63,212 bases of DNA from Flavobacteriales bacterium (GTDB lineage Bacteria; Bacteroidota; Bacteroidia; Flavobacteriales_D; Crocinitomicaceae). Of the stretch, positions 27,007-36,535 are shown in pieces. The DNA lies in NCBI GenBank assembly GCA_947500875.1, contig CANMUN010000010.1, positions 1 to 63,212 of the forward strand. Direction: 5' to 3'. Both the position numbers and the translations under genes were made by a program. The notes under the pieces are model-generated. The model ran no database searches. It was not told the origin of the DNA and saw only the letters and a list, made by a program, of their open reading frames with translations. The stretch's first letter is position 1; each line of letters opens with the position of its first letter.

Positions 27007-28437
27007 ATGTCAACACTACATACTACGGTTTGGGAATCTTGTTTAACAGTTATCCGAGATAACATCTCTTCTCAAGCATTCAAAGTATGGTTTGAACCCA
27101 TAGTTCCTACAAAACTTGAAAACAACGTTCTTACGATTCAAGTTCCTTCTCATTTCTTTTACGAATGGTTGGAACAGCACTACATTCATTTACTGAAGAA
27201 AGTCATTAAAAAGGAGATTGGTCCTGATGCCACTTTAGAGTACAGCATAGTCATTGAAAATAATTCGAATCAGTCTACTCCCTACACGGTCAAGCTACCT
27301 ACTCAAAACACCTCGAACCTTCAAAACCCGTCGCAGTCTGTTCCTTTGCAGGCGACGGAACCTCAAATACGCAACCCCTTCATTATACCGGGTCTGAAAA
27401 AAGTTACCATTGCTTCCAACCTAATTCCCAGCCATACCTTTGAGAATTTTGTGGAAGGTGAATGCAATCGGCTTGCTCGTGCATCGGGTTATGCGGTTGC
27501 CAACAAACCAGGGGGTACAGCGTTCAATCCGTTGCTGATTTATGGAGGCGTTGGTTTAGGTAAAACGCATTTGGCACATGCTATTGGTTTGTCGATTAAG
27601 GACCAACACCCCAACAAAACGGTGCTCTATGTTCAATCCGAGAAGTTTGCCCATCAGTTCATCGATGCCATTAAAAATCAAACCACCAATGATTTTATAC
27701 ACTTTTACCAAATGGTGGATGTATTGATCATTGATGACGTCCAATTTTTTGCTGGAAAAGAAAAAACCCAAGATGTTTTCTTCAGTATTTTCAATCATTT
27801 GCACCAAAACGGAAAGCAAATTGTACTTACTTCCGATAAAGCACCGGTTGAAATGCAAGGCATGGAGCAACGCTTGTTATCCCGATTTAAGTGGGGGCTT
27901 TCGGCTGATTTAACGATTCCGGATTTGGAAACACGCATCGCTATTTTGGAAAAGAAAATGTACGCAAGTGGCATTGAATTACCGAAAGAAGTGGTGGAGT
28001 ACCTTGCTTATTCTATCAACACCAATGTGCGAGAAATCGAAGGCGCTTTGAATACTTTACTCATGCAGTCGAGCTTGAATCGCAAGGCCATTACCTTGGA
28101 TTTGGCGAAGCAAATGGTAGATAAATTCGTTAAAAACACGGCTCGTGAAGTATCCATTGAGTACATTCAGAAAATTGTGTGCGACTATTTCGACCTGCCC
28201 ATTGAATTGCTGAAATCCAAAACTCGGAAACGTGAGGTGGTTCAAGCAAGGCAAATTAGCATGTATTTTTCTAAAAAAATGACCAAGTCTTCGCTCGCCA
28301 ATATCGGAGCTCATTGCGGAGGAAAGGACCACGCAACGGTATTGCACGCTTGTAGAACGGTTATTAACCTTTCGGAAACCGATAAGCAGTTTCGAGTTTA
28401 TTTAGAAGACCTAGAGAAAAAACTGACCATCAATTAG
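27007..28437 (+). CDS. dnaA: Chromosomal replication initiator DnaA
   Basis: The 476-residue initiator has domain I (about 1-85, MSTLHTTVWESC start), a variable Gln/Asn/Pro-rich domain II (about 90-135), the AAA+ domain III with Walker A GGVGLGKTH and Walker B LIIDDVQF, and the DNA-binding domain IV with GKDHATVLHACRTV. The open frame reaches a TTG at 26986, but the ATG at 27007 matches the family start. It stands alone: gldFG-dnaN lies about 4 kb away. Confidence 0.98.
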   Translation: MSTLHTTVWESCLTVIRDNISSQAFKVWFEPIVPTKLENNVLTIQVPSHFFYEWLEQHYIHLLKKVIKKEIGPDATLEYSIVIENNSNQSTPYTVKLPTQNTSNLQNPSQSVPLQATEPQIRNPFIIPGLKKVTIASNLIPSHTFENFVEGECNRLARASGYAVANKPGGTAFNPLLIYGGVGLGKTHLAHAIGLSIKDQHPNKTVLYVQSEKFAHQFIDAIKNQTTNDFIHFYQMVDVLIIDDVQFFAGKEKTQDVFFSIFNHLHQNGKQIVLTSDKAPVEMQGMEQRLLSRFKWGLSADLTIPDLETRIAILEKKMYASGIELPKEVVEYLAYSINTNVREIEGALNTLLMQSSLNRKAITLDLAKQMVDKFVKNTAREVSIEYIQKIVCDYFDLPIELLKSKTRKREVVQARQISMYFSKKMTKSSLANIGAHCGGKDHATVLHACRTVINLSETDKQFRVYLEDLEKKLTIN

Positions 28438-28477
28438 TTCCTTCCTCCTTAATGCACCAACGTTATTCGATTTTCAG

Positions 28478-29185
28478 ATGTGTTATAGCAATTCGCTCAG
28501 TGCGAGTTTAATTCAGTTGGAAAACACCTATCGAAAAGGGACATCGCTTCTGAAAGATTTTTCCTCGATTTACCTTGTATCCGGTTTTTCTCTACCCATT
28601 TGGCCTGTAATTACGCAAGAAAAAAACTTCGTTCCCATGAACTGGGGACTAGTTCCTTCATGGTTTAGAGGTACCGAACCCCAAGAAATTGCCAATAAAA
28701 CCTTGAATGCACGCATTGAAACGTTGGAGGAAAAAGCAAGTTTCAAACATTTAGTGCAGCATCAACGCTGTATAATTCCTTCGACCGGATTTTTCGAAAA
28801 TCAAACGCTCGCAACGCACAAAAAACCTTTTTTTATCTACCCGAATCAAGGTTCCTTTTTTCACATGGCTGGGCTGTATGACCGTTCGGTTGATGTAACG
28901 AGCAGACTCACGTATCAAAGTTTTACCATCATAACCACGGAAGCGAACAACATGATGTCCGAAATTCACAACACTAAAAAACGCATGCCGCTGCTGTTAA
29001 CCGAGGACGAATACCATGCCTATTTACAAGGCGATGTTGCCATCAATTCCTTGAACCCACTGCCCGAATCGTATATGAGTTGCCACCCGGTCAACAAGCG
29101 TATTTTTACAAGCACAGAGAACAATGTACCCCGTGTTCAACACCGAATGGAGGATAATATTGGCACACAAGGCCTCTTATTCTAG
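28478..29185 (+). CDS. SOS response-associated peptidase (SRAP/HMCES family)
   Basis: The 235-residue protein is an abasic-site shield: Cys2, exposed after Met removal, forms a thiazolidine link with abasic sites in single-stranded DNA. The catalytic set is present: Cys2 (MCYS), Asn in LNARIETL, Glu in STGFFEN and His in EIHNTKKRMP. The usual Trp after the Glu (FYEW) is Asn here. It is 40 bases downstream of dnaA on the same strand. Confidence 0.92.
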   Translation: MCYSNSLSASLIQLENTYRKGTSLLKDFSSIYLVSGFSLPIWPVITQEKNFVPMNWGLVPSWFRGTEPQEIANKTLNARIETLEEKASFKHLVQHQRCIIPSTGFFENQTLATHKKPFFIYPNQGSFFHMAGLYDRSVDVTSRLTYQSFTIITTEANNMMSEIHNTKKRMPLLLTEDEYHAYLQGDVAINSLNPLPESYMSCHPVNKRIFTSTENNVPRVQHRMEDNIGTQGLLF

Positions 29186-29194
29186 CAATGGTAA

Positions 29195-29202
29195 TATATT
29201 TG
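29195..29202 (+). promoter_or_regulatory. Promoter -7 element TATATTTG for the envelope-protein triad
   Basis: A perfect TAnnTTTG box lies 13 bases before the lipoprotein start at 29216, giving the three following genes a promoter of their own. No TTG is seen at the standard distance. Confidence 0.45.
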
Positions 29203-29215
29203 TGAAGGATTTTCT

Positions 29216-29884
29216 ATGAAAAAATTACTTTGCTTCTTATTCGCGCTTACCTTGATGCTCAGTTCGTGCATTGAAATTATCGACGACCTAAGCATGAACT
29301 TGGATGGGTCCGGTACTTTCAAATATACCGTGAACTTAAGTGCAAGTAAGGTTAAGGTCAATTCGATTCTAGCTTTGGACAGTTTCAACGGGAAAAAGGT
29401 GCCGAAAATTGACGAAATCGAATCAAAAATCAACCAATTTCGCGAATTATTGAAGAATGAAAAAGGTATCAAGTCGGTTCAAACGGAGTTCAACAAAATC
29501 GACTTCATCGCAAAAATATCGGTGGATTTTTCCAGTTTGGACGAGTTGCAAACGGGCATAAAATCGGTATTAACCCAACTCGATCCCTCCATAAAATATA
29601 CCGAAGATTACACGGTATGGATCGCCTGGGATCACAAATCACTGCAGCGAATGATTCCTAAACTCGTGGAGGAACGCATTAAAACCGAAACGCAATCAGA
29701 TCAAGAGTTGCTCACGACGGGCAGCTACACCTGCATATCACGGTTACCCAAAACCATTCAAAATTCGAGCAATCCTGCGTGTAAATTGAATCCATCAAAA
29801 ACCGCCGCTATGCTTCGGATCAATACCTGGGACTTAAAATTAAATCCGTCTTTGCTTGAGCATACTCTAACCCTTTCTCCCTGA
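29216..29884 (+). CDS. Uncharacterised lipoprotein, first of an envelope triad
   Basis: The 222-residue protein has a signal peptide with lipobox LSSC (Cys19). The mature part opens with an acidic MNLDGSGTFKYTVNLSASKVKVNS segment and shows mixed alpha/beta patterning. No known domain was recognised. It precedes two more unknown envelope proteins with gaps of 5 and 2 bases, so the three are surely co-transcribed. Confidence 0.82.
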   Translation: MKKLLCFLFALTLMLSSCIEIIDDLSMNLDGSGTFKYTVNLSASKVKVNSILALDSFNGKKVPKIDEIESKINQFRELLKNEKGIKSVQTEFNKIDFIAKISVDFSSLDELQTGIKSVLTQLDPSIKYTEDYTVWIAWDHKSLQRMIPKLVEERIKTETQSDQELLTTGSYTCISRLPKTIQNSSNPACKLNPSKTAAMLRINTWDLKLNPSLLEHTLTLSP

Positions 29885-29889
29885 TTCAT

Positions 29890-31689
29890 ATGAAGAAATT
29901 AGCATTTTTATGGTTACTTGGATGTCTTTCCGAGGTGTGGGGTCAAGGGGTGGATCCGTTGATTCCTGCTCAAGCGGTAACGGTTTTCAGCATTAACAAT
30001 ACCGATTTATTGCAAAAAATCAGCATTGACGAATGGATTACCTATGATTTCATGGAAGAAATCCATCAAGAGTTGTTCGATAAATCGACGGAAAATAAAA
30101 CCGTAAAGGATGCGGGATTGGACTTCGACCAGCGGTTGAGTCTTTTTTACGGAAAAACACCTTATTACGAGGTCACTGGTTTTACGTTCGGAATCAAAGA
30201 CCAAAAGGCATTATTCAACGTATTCGACGATTTCGAAAACATCCCTTCAGCCTACCAAGGAGTGCAAATTTACCAATCGTTATTCAACAACTTACTCATC
30301 GACAAGAACCAAGGCGTACTCATCCGTGTTGAACCTGTCGAAGCATTTCTGAATCAACAAACCGACTCCCTGTGGTATTCGAGGGGAAATCTTTCTCCGT
30401 TTTATGCCATGGATGAGGATCAATTGCTCAACGAAGAAGAATTGTTCTTGGAAGATGCTCAAAAGAACCTCTTAGAAAAAAACTACTACGAATTGCGGGA
30501 TAGCTTGCAATTTGACTTCCAAAAGAAATACTACCACGAAGTGCTCCAAGGACTCCTCACACAGCGCAAAAGCCTGTACACCAATGATTCCATTTTTCGT
30601 GAACTCTTGACCCATCGTTCTGCCGGGGTATTCTACATGGACAATTCTCGCAACATTGATCGCGCTAAAAATCTCTGGTATTTAAAAACGGTACTACCGA
30701 CTCTTTACTTGGATGTGCAAGAGCTATACGACGGAAACATCATTACCGGAGACCTCATCCTTCAAGAATCTTCCGTACAATTCAACTTACAAGCCCGTTA
30801 CTCTCCTGCTTTAGGTTCGATATATTCAGAAATGAATCAAGCCAAATTTGATCCAAATATCGCTCCGTTCATTCGCTCGAACCAACCGGCGTATTTTTCG
30901 TACAACATCAACCTGCGCTCTGCATATGAAAAGGCCTACGAGGTTTTAGTTCCGATACTTTCAAAAGCCAAAGATCCCGAAATTTCGTTCAACTTACTTC
31001 TGCTAAAACTCGGTAATGCCCTGGTGAATAAGGACGCAGTATTTGATGCATACAAAGGCAGTTTATTCATGACGTTCAACGGGATTCAAAAAGTCAAGAC
31101 CCGAAAAATTACATTTTTTTACGACGAAGAAACGTTTGAGTACGGCGAAAAAGAAACCGAAGCGGAAGAGGATATGCCCATTTTTACGCTCGGTTTTTCT
31201 ACCAAAAGAAAGGATATTCCCGAGATGATCTTAGAGCATTTCAGCCAAGTCACGAGTAAATTCGAAAACAAGGGAGATTATTGGGTATATAACAAGGCCA
31301 TCTTCGATGCCGCACCGGTTTTCTTAATCAATGCCAAAGGAATGTTCATTGTAACGAACGACCGAGATTTAGCAGAGAACCACCGTGAAGGTTATGGAAA
31401 GGAGGCCCTTTCCAAGCGAGCAATCAAAGCGATTAAAAAATCTGGAACCATGGCAGGATATGCCAACCTTCAGCAAGTAGCGCAAAAATTCCCTTCCGAT
31501 TTTTTAGACCCATCGCAACAGCAACTCATGGATTTTCTCCGCAATAAAACGGGCTCTATATCGCTTCAATCCGGAGAAACCACGGAGCAATCAACCTCCG
31601 TTACCTTGAATTATTCCTTTAACGATACCGAAAAAAGCAGCAAGCACTTTCTAGACTTGTTGAATACCTTGTATTTATTGACGAAGTAA
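29890..31689 (+). CDS. Uncharacterised secreted protein, DUF4836-like pattern
   Basis: The 599-residue protein has a signal peptide (cleavage near VWGQG). The N-terminal mature region (IPAQAVTVFSINNTDLLQKI) resembles DUF4836-type proteins, in which a small alpha/beta module recurs. Here the module seems to recur at about 20-160 and 340-510 (FTFGIKDQKALFNVFDDF; FTLGFSTKRKDIPEMILEHF). An acidic, Glu/Asp-rich helix lies between. The family link is a pattern judgement. Confidence 0.65.
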   Translation: MKKLAFLWLLGCLSEVWGQGVDPLIPAQAVTVFSINNTDLLQKISIDEWITYDFMEEIHQELFDKSTENKTVKDAGLDFDQRLSLFYGKTPYYEVTGFTFGIKDQKALFNVFDDFENIPSAYQGVQIYQSLFNNLLIDKNQGVLIRVEPVEAFLNQQTDSLWYSRGNLSPFYAMDEDQLLNEEELFLEDAQKNLLEKNYYELRDSLQFDFQKKYYHEVLQGLLTQRKSLYTNDSIFRELLTHRSAGVFYMDNSRNIDRAKNLWYLKTVLPTLYLDVQELYDGNIITGDLILQESSVQFNLQARYSPALGSIYSEMNQAKFDPNIAPFIRSNQPAYFSYNINLRSAYEKAYEVLVPILSKAKDPEISFNLLLLKLGNALVNKDAVFDAYKGSLFMTFNGIQKVKTRKITFFYDEETFEYGEKETEAEEDMPIFTLGFSTKRKDIPEMILEHFSQVTSKFENKGDYWVYNKAIFDAAPVFLINAKGMFIVTNDRDLAENHREGYGKEALSKRAIKAIKKSGTMAGYANLQQVAQKFPSDFLDPSQQQLMDFLRNKTGSISLQSGETTEQSTSVTLNYSFNDTEKSSKHFLDLLNTLYLLTK

Positions 31690-31691
31690 CC

Positions 31692-33065
31692 GTGAAAAGG
31701 CTTAGGCAAGGGTTTTGGTTTTTGATGATTGCTGCGGTACTCGCTGCGGTATTGTTGTTTAAAAGTAAGCTGTTACGCAACGAAGTATCCATTCGTTTAC
31801 AGGAAAGATTACCGGTTTCTGACGTGTTGATTCGACTTAAAATCATGGATTTAAGTAAAGAACTTAGCCCCATTCTGTACAAATATAAACTTCCTATTCG
31901 AGAATTTGCCTCGTCTGATTTTCTGTTAAGTCAAGGTAAATTGTACGGCATCAATATTCAACAAGAGGCCTACATGTTCTCGAAAATGGACATGAGCGAA
32001 TGGGGAATTATGGTTGCCTTGAACGATTCTTCTAAGGTCATTAACTTTGTTGACCGATTCAGAAAAAGCACCCAAATTTTGGACTCATCAACGAGCGACG
32101 TTCGCGTGCTGCATTTTGCCGAACAAGAAATCGCTTTGTGCTATGAAAAAAACTATGCCCTGATCTACTATGGGAAGGATCTTGCCAAACGTTTGAGGCG
32201 CATACGCAGTGTTCAGAAAAACCATAAGGATCAGGCTTGGAAGCATTTTTTTCAAAGATCAAAGGACATAACGGATCCGATTATTGCATACTCTGAGAGC
32301 GCCTTACTTCAACCTTGGGGAATGCAATATGCAGTGGTTCGTTCGGAAAATGATTCTACCCATATCCGCCTGAGCGGGTTCTTAAAGACCTTTGAGCCTC
32401 ACGGTATCAGATTTCGAAAAGGTACCAAAGGGCTCCCGTTGAACGCTTCCGACACAAAAGCGGTTGAATTGCATCTGGATTCCACGTTCAAACAACAAGC
32501 CTTTGCCCTTAAAATCACCTCTGAATTGCACAAACTTGGAAAAAAAATTGGTTTTCCCACGAATTTATTTCTGTCAGCGTGGGACGGCAACTTGTCGTTT
32601 CGTGAAGGAGGTCGTGTGAGTTCAACCGAAAAAATCATTGTTACAGAATTTGATGAAAATTTCAATCCAACCGAAGTGGTTCGATTGCAAAAAATTATGG
32701 TTCCAGGTTACTCCATCTTATTGGGAGTAAATCCCGGAATCAAGCAATTCATTCAGGCCCTGTATGCCAAAGGGATTTTGAGAAACGAGGAACAAAAACT
32801 GCGTTTTTTATATGCTCCACTGCTGAGCATGAAAGCGGATAAACAACACTATCGATTCTCTTCCTCTTCTCATTTCCCTAAATTGGTTTCCAGTGAAGAA
32901 AATTACGTGCGTTGGACCCTCAATGAAGAACCCTGTTTCATCCGACTTTCCGATTATGGGTCGGATTTTTTTAACCTAACCTTCGACATGCCATCAAAGT
33001 TATTGATTAAAGAATGGCAGAAGAAAAAACGAAAAAAGAAGTTAAAGCCAACTAAACCGCAATGA
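31692..33065 (+). CDS. Uncharacterised membrane-anchored protein, third of the triad
   Basis: The 457-residue product starts at a GTG and has an N-terminal membrane helix (GFWFLMIAAVLAAVLLF) after Lys/Arg residues, so it is anchored rather than cleaved. Its body shows the same sort of repeated alpha/beta module as the preceding protein (WGIMVALNDSSKVINFVDRF). The C-terminus is very Lys-rich (KKKRKKKLKPTK). Function unknown. The last 14 bases overlap convergent dusB. Confidence 0.75.
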   Translation: MKRLRQGFWFLMIAAVLAAVLLFKSKLLRNEVSIRLQERLPVSDVLIRLKIMDLSKELSPILYKYKLPIREFASSDFLLSQGKLYGINIQQEAYMFSKMDMSEWGIMVALNDSSKVINFVDRFRKSTQILDSSTSDVRVLHFAEQEIALCYEKNYALIYYGKDLAKRLRRIRSVQKNHKDQAWKHFFQRSKDITDPIIAYSESALLQPWGMQYAVVRSENDSTHIRLSGFLKTFEPHGIRFRKGTKGLPLNASDTKAVELHLDSTFKQQAFALKITSELHKLGKKIGFPTNLFLSAWDGNLSFREGGRVSSTEKIIVTEFDENFNPTEVVRLQKIMVPGYSILLGVNPGIKQFIQALYAKGILRNEEQKLRFLYAPLLSMKADKQHYRFSSSSHFPKLVSSEENYVRWTLNEEPCFIRLSDYGSDFFNLTFDMPSKLLIKEWQKKKRKKKLKPTKPQ

Positions 33066-34035
33066 AGGCCCCGCGGAGCTCGCGGATGATTTCCATTACC
33101 TCCCAAAGTTCGTTGGCCGTAACCAAACGGGTTCGATACTCTTTGAAATGTCCAATTCCTTTAAAGTAATTTGAATAATGCCTTTTCATTTCGGCAATAC
33201 CGACCTTTTCGCCTTTCCAACGAATGCTAAAATCCAAATGCTCTTCTACGGCTAGGATGCGGTCTTCAATCGATGGTGGACTTGCTATATGACCTTTGGC
33301 TAAAAAGGCTTTAATTTCATTAAATACCCAAGGATATCCAATGGCGGCTCTTCCGATCATTAACCCATCAACACCGTAGGTGTTTTTATATTCAAGCGCT
33401 TTTGCAGGAGTGTCAATGTCCCCGTTGCCAAAAATCGGAATGCGCATGCGCTGGTTGTTTTTGACCGCTCCTATCAAGGTCCAATCGGCGGGACCTTTGT
33501 ACATTTGCGCTCTTGTCCTTCCATGAATGGTAAGTGCTTCAATGCCGATGTCCTGAAGTCGCTCCGCCGTTTCTAGGATGTTTTTGGTGGAATCATCCCA
33601 GCCAAGCCGGGTTTTTACGGTTACCGGAACCTTCACCGCCTCTACGACGGCCTTTGTTAAGCGCACCATTTTAGGAATGTCTTGCAACAAAGCTGCACCT
33701 GCACCTTTGCAAGCCACTTTTTTAACAGGGCATCCATAATTGATGTCGATAAGATCAGGATTCACCGTTTCAATGATTTTAGCAGCCTGCACCATGGTTT
33801 CCTCTTCGGAACCAAAAATCTGCACCCCAATGGGCCGTTCATATTCGAAAATATCCATCTTCTGAACACTTTTGACGGCATCCCGGATCAAACCTTCGGA
33901 AGAAATAAATTCCGTATACATCATATCAGCGCCGTGTTTTTTACACAGGGCACGAAATGGAGGGTCGCTCACATCCTCCATGGGAGCCAAAAGCAGCGGA
34001 AACTCCCCCAATTCGAGGGAACGAATTTTAACCAT
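33052..34035 (-). CDS. dusB: tRNA-dihydrouridine synthase (DusB-like)
   Basis: The 327-residue flavoenzyme reduces uridines in tRNA. Motifs are LAPMEDVSDPPFR near the start, the catalytic Cys in YGCPVKK with the adjacent CKGAGAALL, TVKTRLGWD, LTIHGRTRAQMY and GRAAIGYPW. It overlaps manC by 8 nt and forms a minus-strand unit with manC and the SprT-like gene. Confidence 0.95.
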   Translation of the reverse strand: MVKIRSLELGEFPLLLAPMEDVSDPPFRALCKKHGADMMYTEFISSEGLIRDAVKSVQKMDIFEYERPIGVQIFGSEEETMVQAAKIIETVNPDLIDINYGCPVKKVACKGAGAALLQDIPKMVRLTKAVVEAVKVPVTVKTRLGWDDSTKNILETAERLQDIGIEALTIHGRTRAQMYKGPADWTLIGAVKNNQRMRIPIFGNGDIDTPAKALEYKNTYGVDGLMIGRAAIGYPWVFNEIKAFLAKGHIASPPSIEDRILAVEEHLDFSIRWKGEKVGIAEMKRHYSNYFKGIGHFKEYRTRLVTANELWEVMEIIRELRGAFIAV

Positions 34036-35116
34036 GGGGTTGTTGAATGGGTTTAACTGCTTCGAGTACCTTCAAATAATTTTTCAATTCCTGTTCATAT
34101 TCCTTACGAAGCACTAACAACATGCCGTCGGAATCAACAACGATGTAATCCTTCAATCCGTCTAAAATAGCTACTTTTCCTTTGGGCATATGAACCAAAC
34201 AATTTTCAGCCCCAAACAAATGAACGCTTTCCCCCACCACAGCATTGGCATGACCGTCCTTGTTCAGGTGATCGGTGAGACTTCCCCAGGTTCCCAAATC
34301 GCTCCAATCAAAATCGGATAGAACAACGGAAACATTCGCCGCATGTTCCATAACGGCAAAATCAATGGAAATATCCTCGCATGCAGCGAAAGAATCCCGC
34401 ATAAAATCGGGTTCTTGAGGACCATTATACCTTGACAGGTCTTGGCAAAACAAACGGTGAAGTTCGGGTGCATGGGACTCAAAGGCCTTTAGAATCGTGG
34501 TAGCCTTCCATATGAAAATGCCAGAATTCCAAAAGTAATTGCCCGACGCAACGAATTGTTTCGCCGTTTCTACATCCGGTTTTTCCCTGAAACGCAAAAC
34601 AGAATGTACTTTTCCAGCGGATTTATCGGCAATTTCGATGTAACCATAACCGGTGTCGGGGCGGGAAGGTTGAATGCCCAAGGTCACCAATTGATCCATG
34701 GCAGCCGTTTCAATGGCGGTCGATAGGCAGTGGTTGAACTTATCCGAATTTAATACCAAATGGTCGGAGGGAGAAATGATCAGGTTTGCGTTTGGATTTA
34801 AACTTGCGATCTTGCCAGCGGCAAAAGCGATGCAAGGGGCAGTATTCTTTCTTTGAGGCTCGCAAATTACCTGAGATGCATGAATTCCCGGCAACTGTTC
34901 CAACACCAATTCGAGGTATTCTTGATTGGTTAAAATGTAAATATTGCGTTCCTCCGAAAACGCCAACATACGATCGAAGGTCAATTGAAGCAAGGATTTA
35001 CCGACGCCTAAAACGTCTAAAAACTGTTTGGGTTTTTGGGGGGTTGACATTGGCCAGAAGCGGCTACCTATTCCGCCGGCCATGATTAAACTACAGGTAT
35101 TAGGGTCTTTCATCAT
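34028..35116 (-). CDS. manC: Mannose-1-phosphate guanylyltransferase
   Basis: This 362-residue enzyme makes GDP-mannose from GTP and mannose-1-phosphate for polysaccharide or glycan synthesis. The nucleotidyltransferase signature AGGIGSRFWPMSTP is at the N-terminus, followed by ISPSDHLVL and FREKPDVETA. It lacks the C-terminal isomerase domain of bifunctional forms, so it is the short GMP-only type. It overlaps the SprT-like gene by 17 nt. Confidence 0.95.
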   Translation of the reverse strand: MMKDPNTCSLIMAGGIGSRFWPMSTPQKPKQFLDVLGVGKSLLQLTFDRMLAFSEERNIYILTNQEYLELVLEQLPGIHASQVICEPQRKNTAPCIAFAAGKIASLNPNANLIISPSDHLVLNSDKFNHCLSTAIETAAMDQLVTLGIQPSRPDTGYGYIEIADKSAGKVHSVLRFREKPDVETAKQFVASGNYFWNSGIFIWKATTILKAFESHAPELHRLFCQDLSRYNGPQEPDFMRDSFAACEDISIDFAVMEHAANVSVVLSDFDWSDLGTWGSLTDHLNKDGHANAVVGESVHLFGAENCLVHMPKGKVAILDGLKDYIVVDSDGMLLVLRKEYEQELKNYLKVLEAVKPIQQPHG

Positions 35117-35732
35117 CTGGGATTGGGATTACTTTGGCGAGTAAGTGCACTAAATACAATTTTCCTGAACTTAACTCTTTGCATTCTACGCGAGATCTAC
35201 GTTTATTTCCTTTTACAAAAAGGCGGTTACTTAAGGCAAAGGTAGCGTTTTTTGGGAGGTTTTCTAAGACCATTTCGGATGCAACAGGTGCGTCAAAACT
35301 CATCAATACTCGGTTCAAAGCTAAGTCCGTACACGAGGATGCTTTGGGATTCTTCAGTGATTTTTTCAAAGCACGTTTCAGTGGAAGGGGTAATTCGGGA
35401 TGATCAATGATTTTTTCCATCAAGTTCGAGAATGCGGATTTCCATTCAACACCGTGGGGAGCGGCCTTCCTTCCATACCGTTCAAACGTTTGCCAATGGG
35501 CGAATTCGTGCAAGGTAGTGATTAAAAAAGCATAGGGATTCAAGTTTCCATTCACCGTAATTTGAGGCTTACTTTCGAGGTTGAAGGGGCGAAAATCTCC
35601 TAATTTAGTCGAACGGCTTTTAACAATTTTAAATTGGACATTCGATTGCAGGAGTAAGTCAACGACCAAAGCAACAAAAGGCTTTGGAAGGTACTTCTGA
35701 AATACTTGTTCATAGCGTAAAGCTCGGTTCAT
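35100..35732 (-). CDS. SprT-like zinc metalloprotease-fold protein
   Basis: The 210-residue protein has the HExxH motif in TTLHEFAHW (His75, Glu76, His79) and a downstream His in APHGVEWK as third zinc ligand, the SprT layout. The zinc ribbon at the C-terminus of many SprT proteins is not evident; only one Cys (in VECKEL) remains. The cellular role is unclear. It overlaps manC at its 3' end and is divergent from the permease gene. Confidence 0.85.
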   Translation of the reverse strand: MNRALRYEQVFQKYLPKPFVALVVDLLLQSNVQFKIVKSRSTKLGDFRPFNLESKPQITVNGNLNPYAFLITTLHEFAHWQTFERYGRKAAPHGVEWKSAFSNLMEKIIDHPELPLPLKRALKKSLKNPKASSCTDLALNRVLMSFDAPVASEMVLENLPKNATFALSNRLFVKGNKRRSRVECKELSSGKLYLVHLLAKVIPIPDDERP

Positions 35733-35768
35733 TGGTTAAAGTTAGGAAAGAAAATTATGGCTTCAGCG

Positions 35769-35776
35769 CAAAAATA
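35769..35776 (-). promoter_or_regulatory. Promoter -7 element TATTTTTG for the sprT-manC-dusB unit
   Basis: The minus strand reads TATTTTTG, a perfect TAnnTTTG match 36 bases before the start at 35732, in the 62-base divergent gap. On the other strand TACCTTTA at 35782-35789 is a near match for the permease gene. Confidence 0.35.
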
Positions 35777-35794
35777 AATAGTACCTTTATCGGC

Positions 35795-36535
35795 ATGAAT
35801 TACATTCGGAACATCGGAGCGTATTTTCTTATGTTGGGATGGGTGTTTCGTAAACCCCGAAAAATATCCATTTTTTGGAGAATGCTCATGCACGAGGTAC
35901 AACACATCGGAATAAACTCCATACCGATTGTTGCCTTGATGTCAACTTTTATCGGAGCGGTAATTTCTTTGCAAACGGCTTCCAATATGGATAGCCCGCT
36001 CTTGCCGGCATACACGGTGGGTTATATCACACAGTCGAGTATTATCTTGGAATTTTCCCCAACCATCATTTCCTTAATCCTTGCAGGGAAAGTTGGCTCC
36101 AACATCGCTTCTGAAATAGGGACCATGCGCATCACAGAACAAATTGACGCTTTAGAAATCATGGGGGTCAACTCCTTGAATTATTTAGTGTTTCCCAAAG
36201 TAATTGCTGCCATTGCCTATTTTCCCGTTCTTGTCATATTTTCGATGTTTTTAGGGATGTTAGGCGGTTTTGCTGCGCTAGTAATTTCCGGCTTACAAAG
36301 TCCTGAAACGTATATTCTGGGGTTGCGTTCATGGTTTGATGTTTACAATGTTTATTACGCCCTAACCAAAACGGTTGCCTTTGGCTTCATCATTGTTTCC
36401 ATTTCCTCTTTTTATGGGTATTACGTCAAAGGAGGCTCATTGGATGTTGGAAAAGCCTCTACCAAATCAGTGGTTGTAAGCAGCGTTGTTATACTGATTT
36501 TTAATTTCATCATCACTAAACTCATGTTGCTCTAA
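35795..36535 (+). CDS. MlaE-family ABC transporter permease
   Basis: The frame opens at 35684, but that reading overlaps the divergent SprT gene; the ATG at 35795 (MNYIRNIGAYFLML) gives 246 residues, normal for MlaE. The family signature LILAGKVGSNIASEIGTMRITEQIDALEIMG is clear, with five to six membrane segments. MlaE-type permeases move phospholipids between the membranes. It overlaps the ATPase gene by one base. Confidence 0.93.
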   Translation: MNYIRNIGAYFLMLGWVFRKPRKISIFWRMLMHEVQHIGINSIPIVALMSTFIGAVISLQTASNMDSPLLPAYTVGYITQSSIILEFSPTIISLILAGKVGSNIASEIGTMRITEQIDALEIMGVNSLNYLVFPKVIAAIAYFPVLVIFSMFLGMLGGFAALVISGLQSPETYILGLRSWFDVYNVYYALTKTVAFGFIIVSISSFYGYYVKGGSLDVGKASTKSVVVSSVVILIFNFIITKLMLL

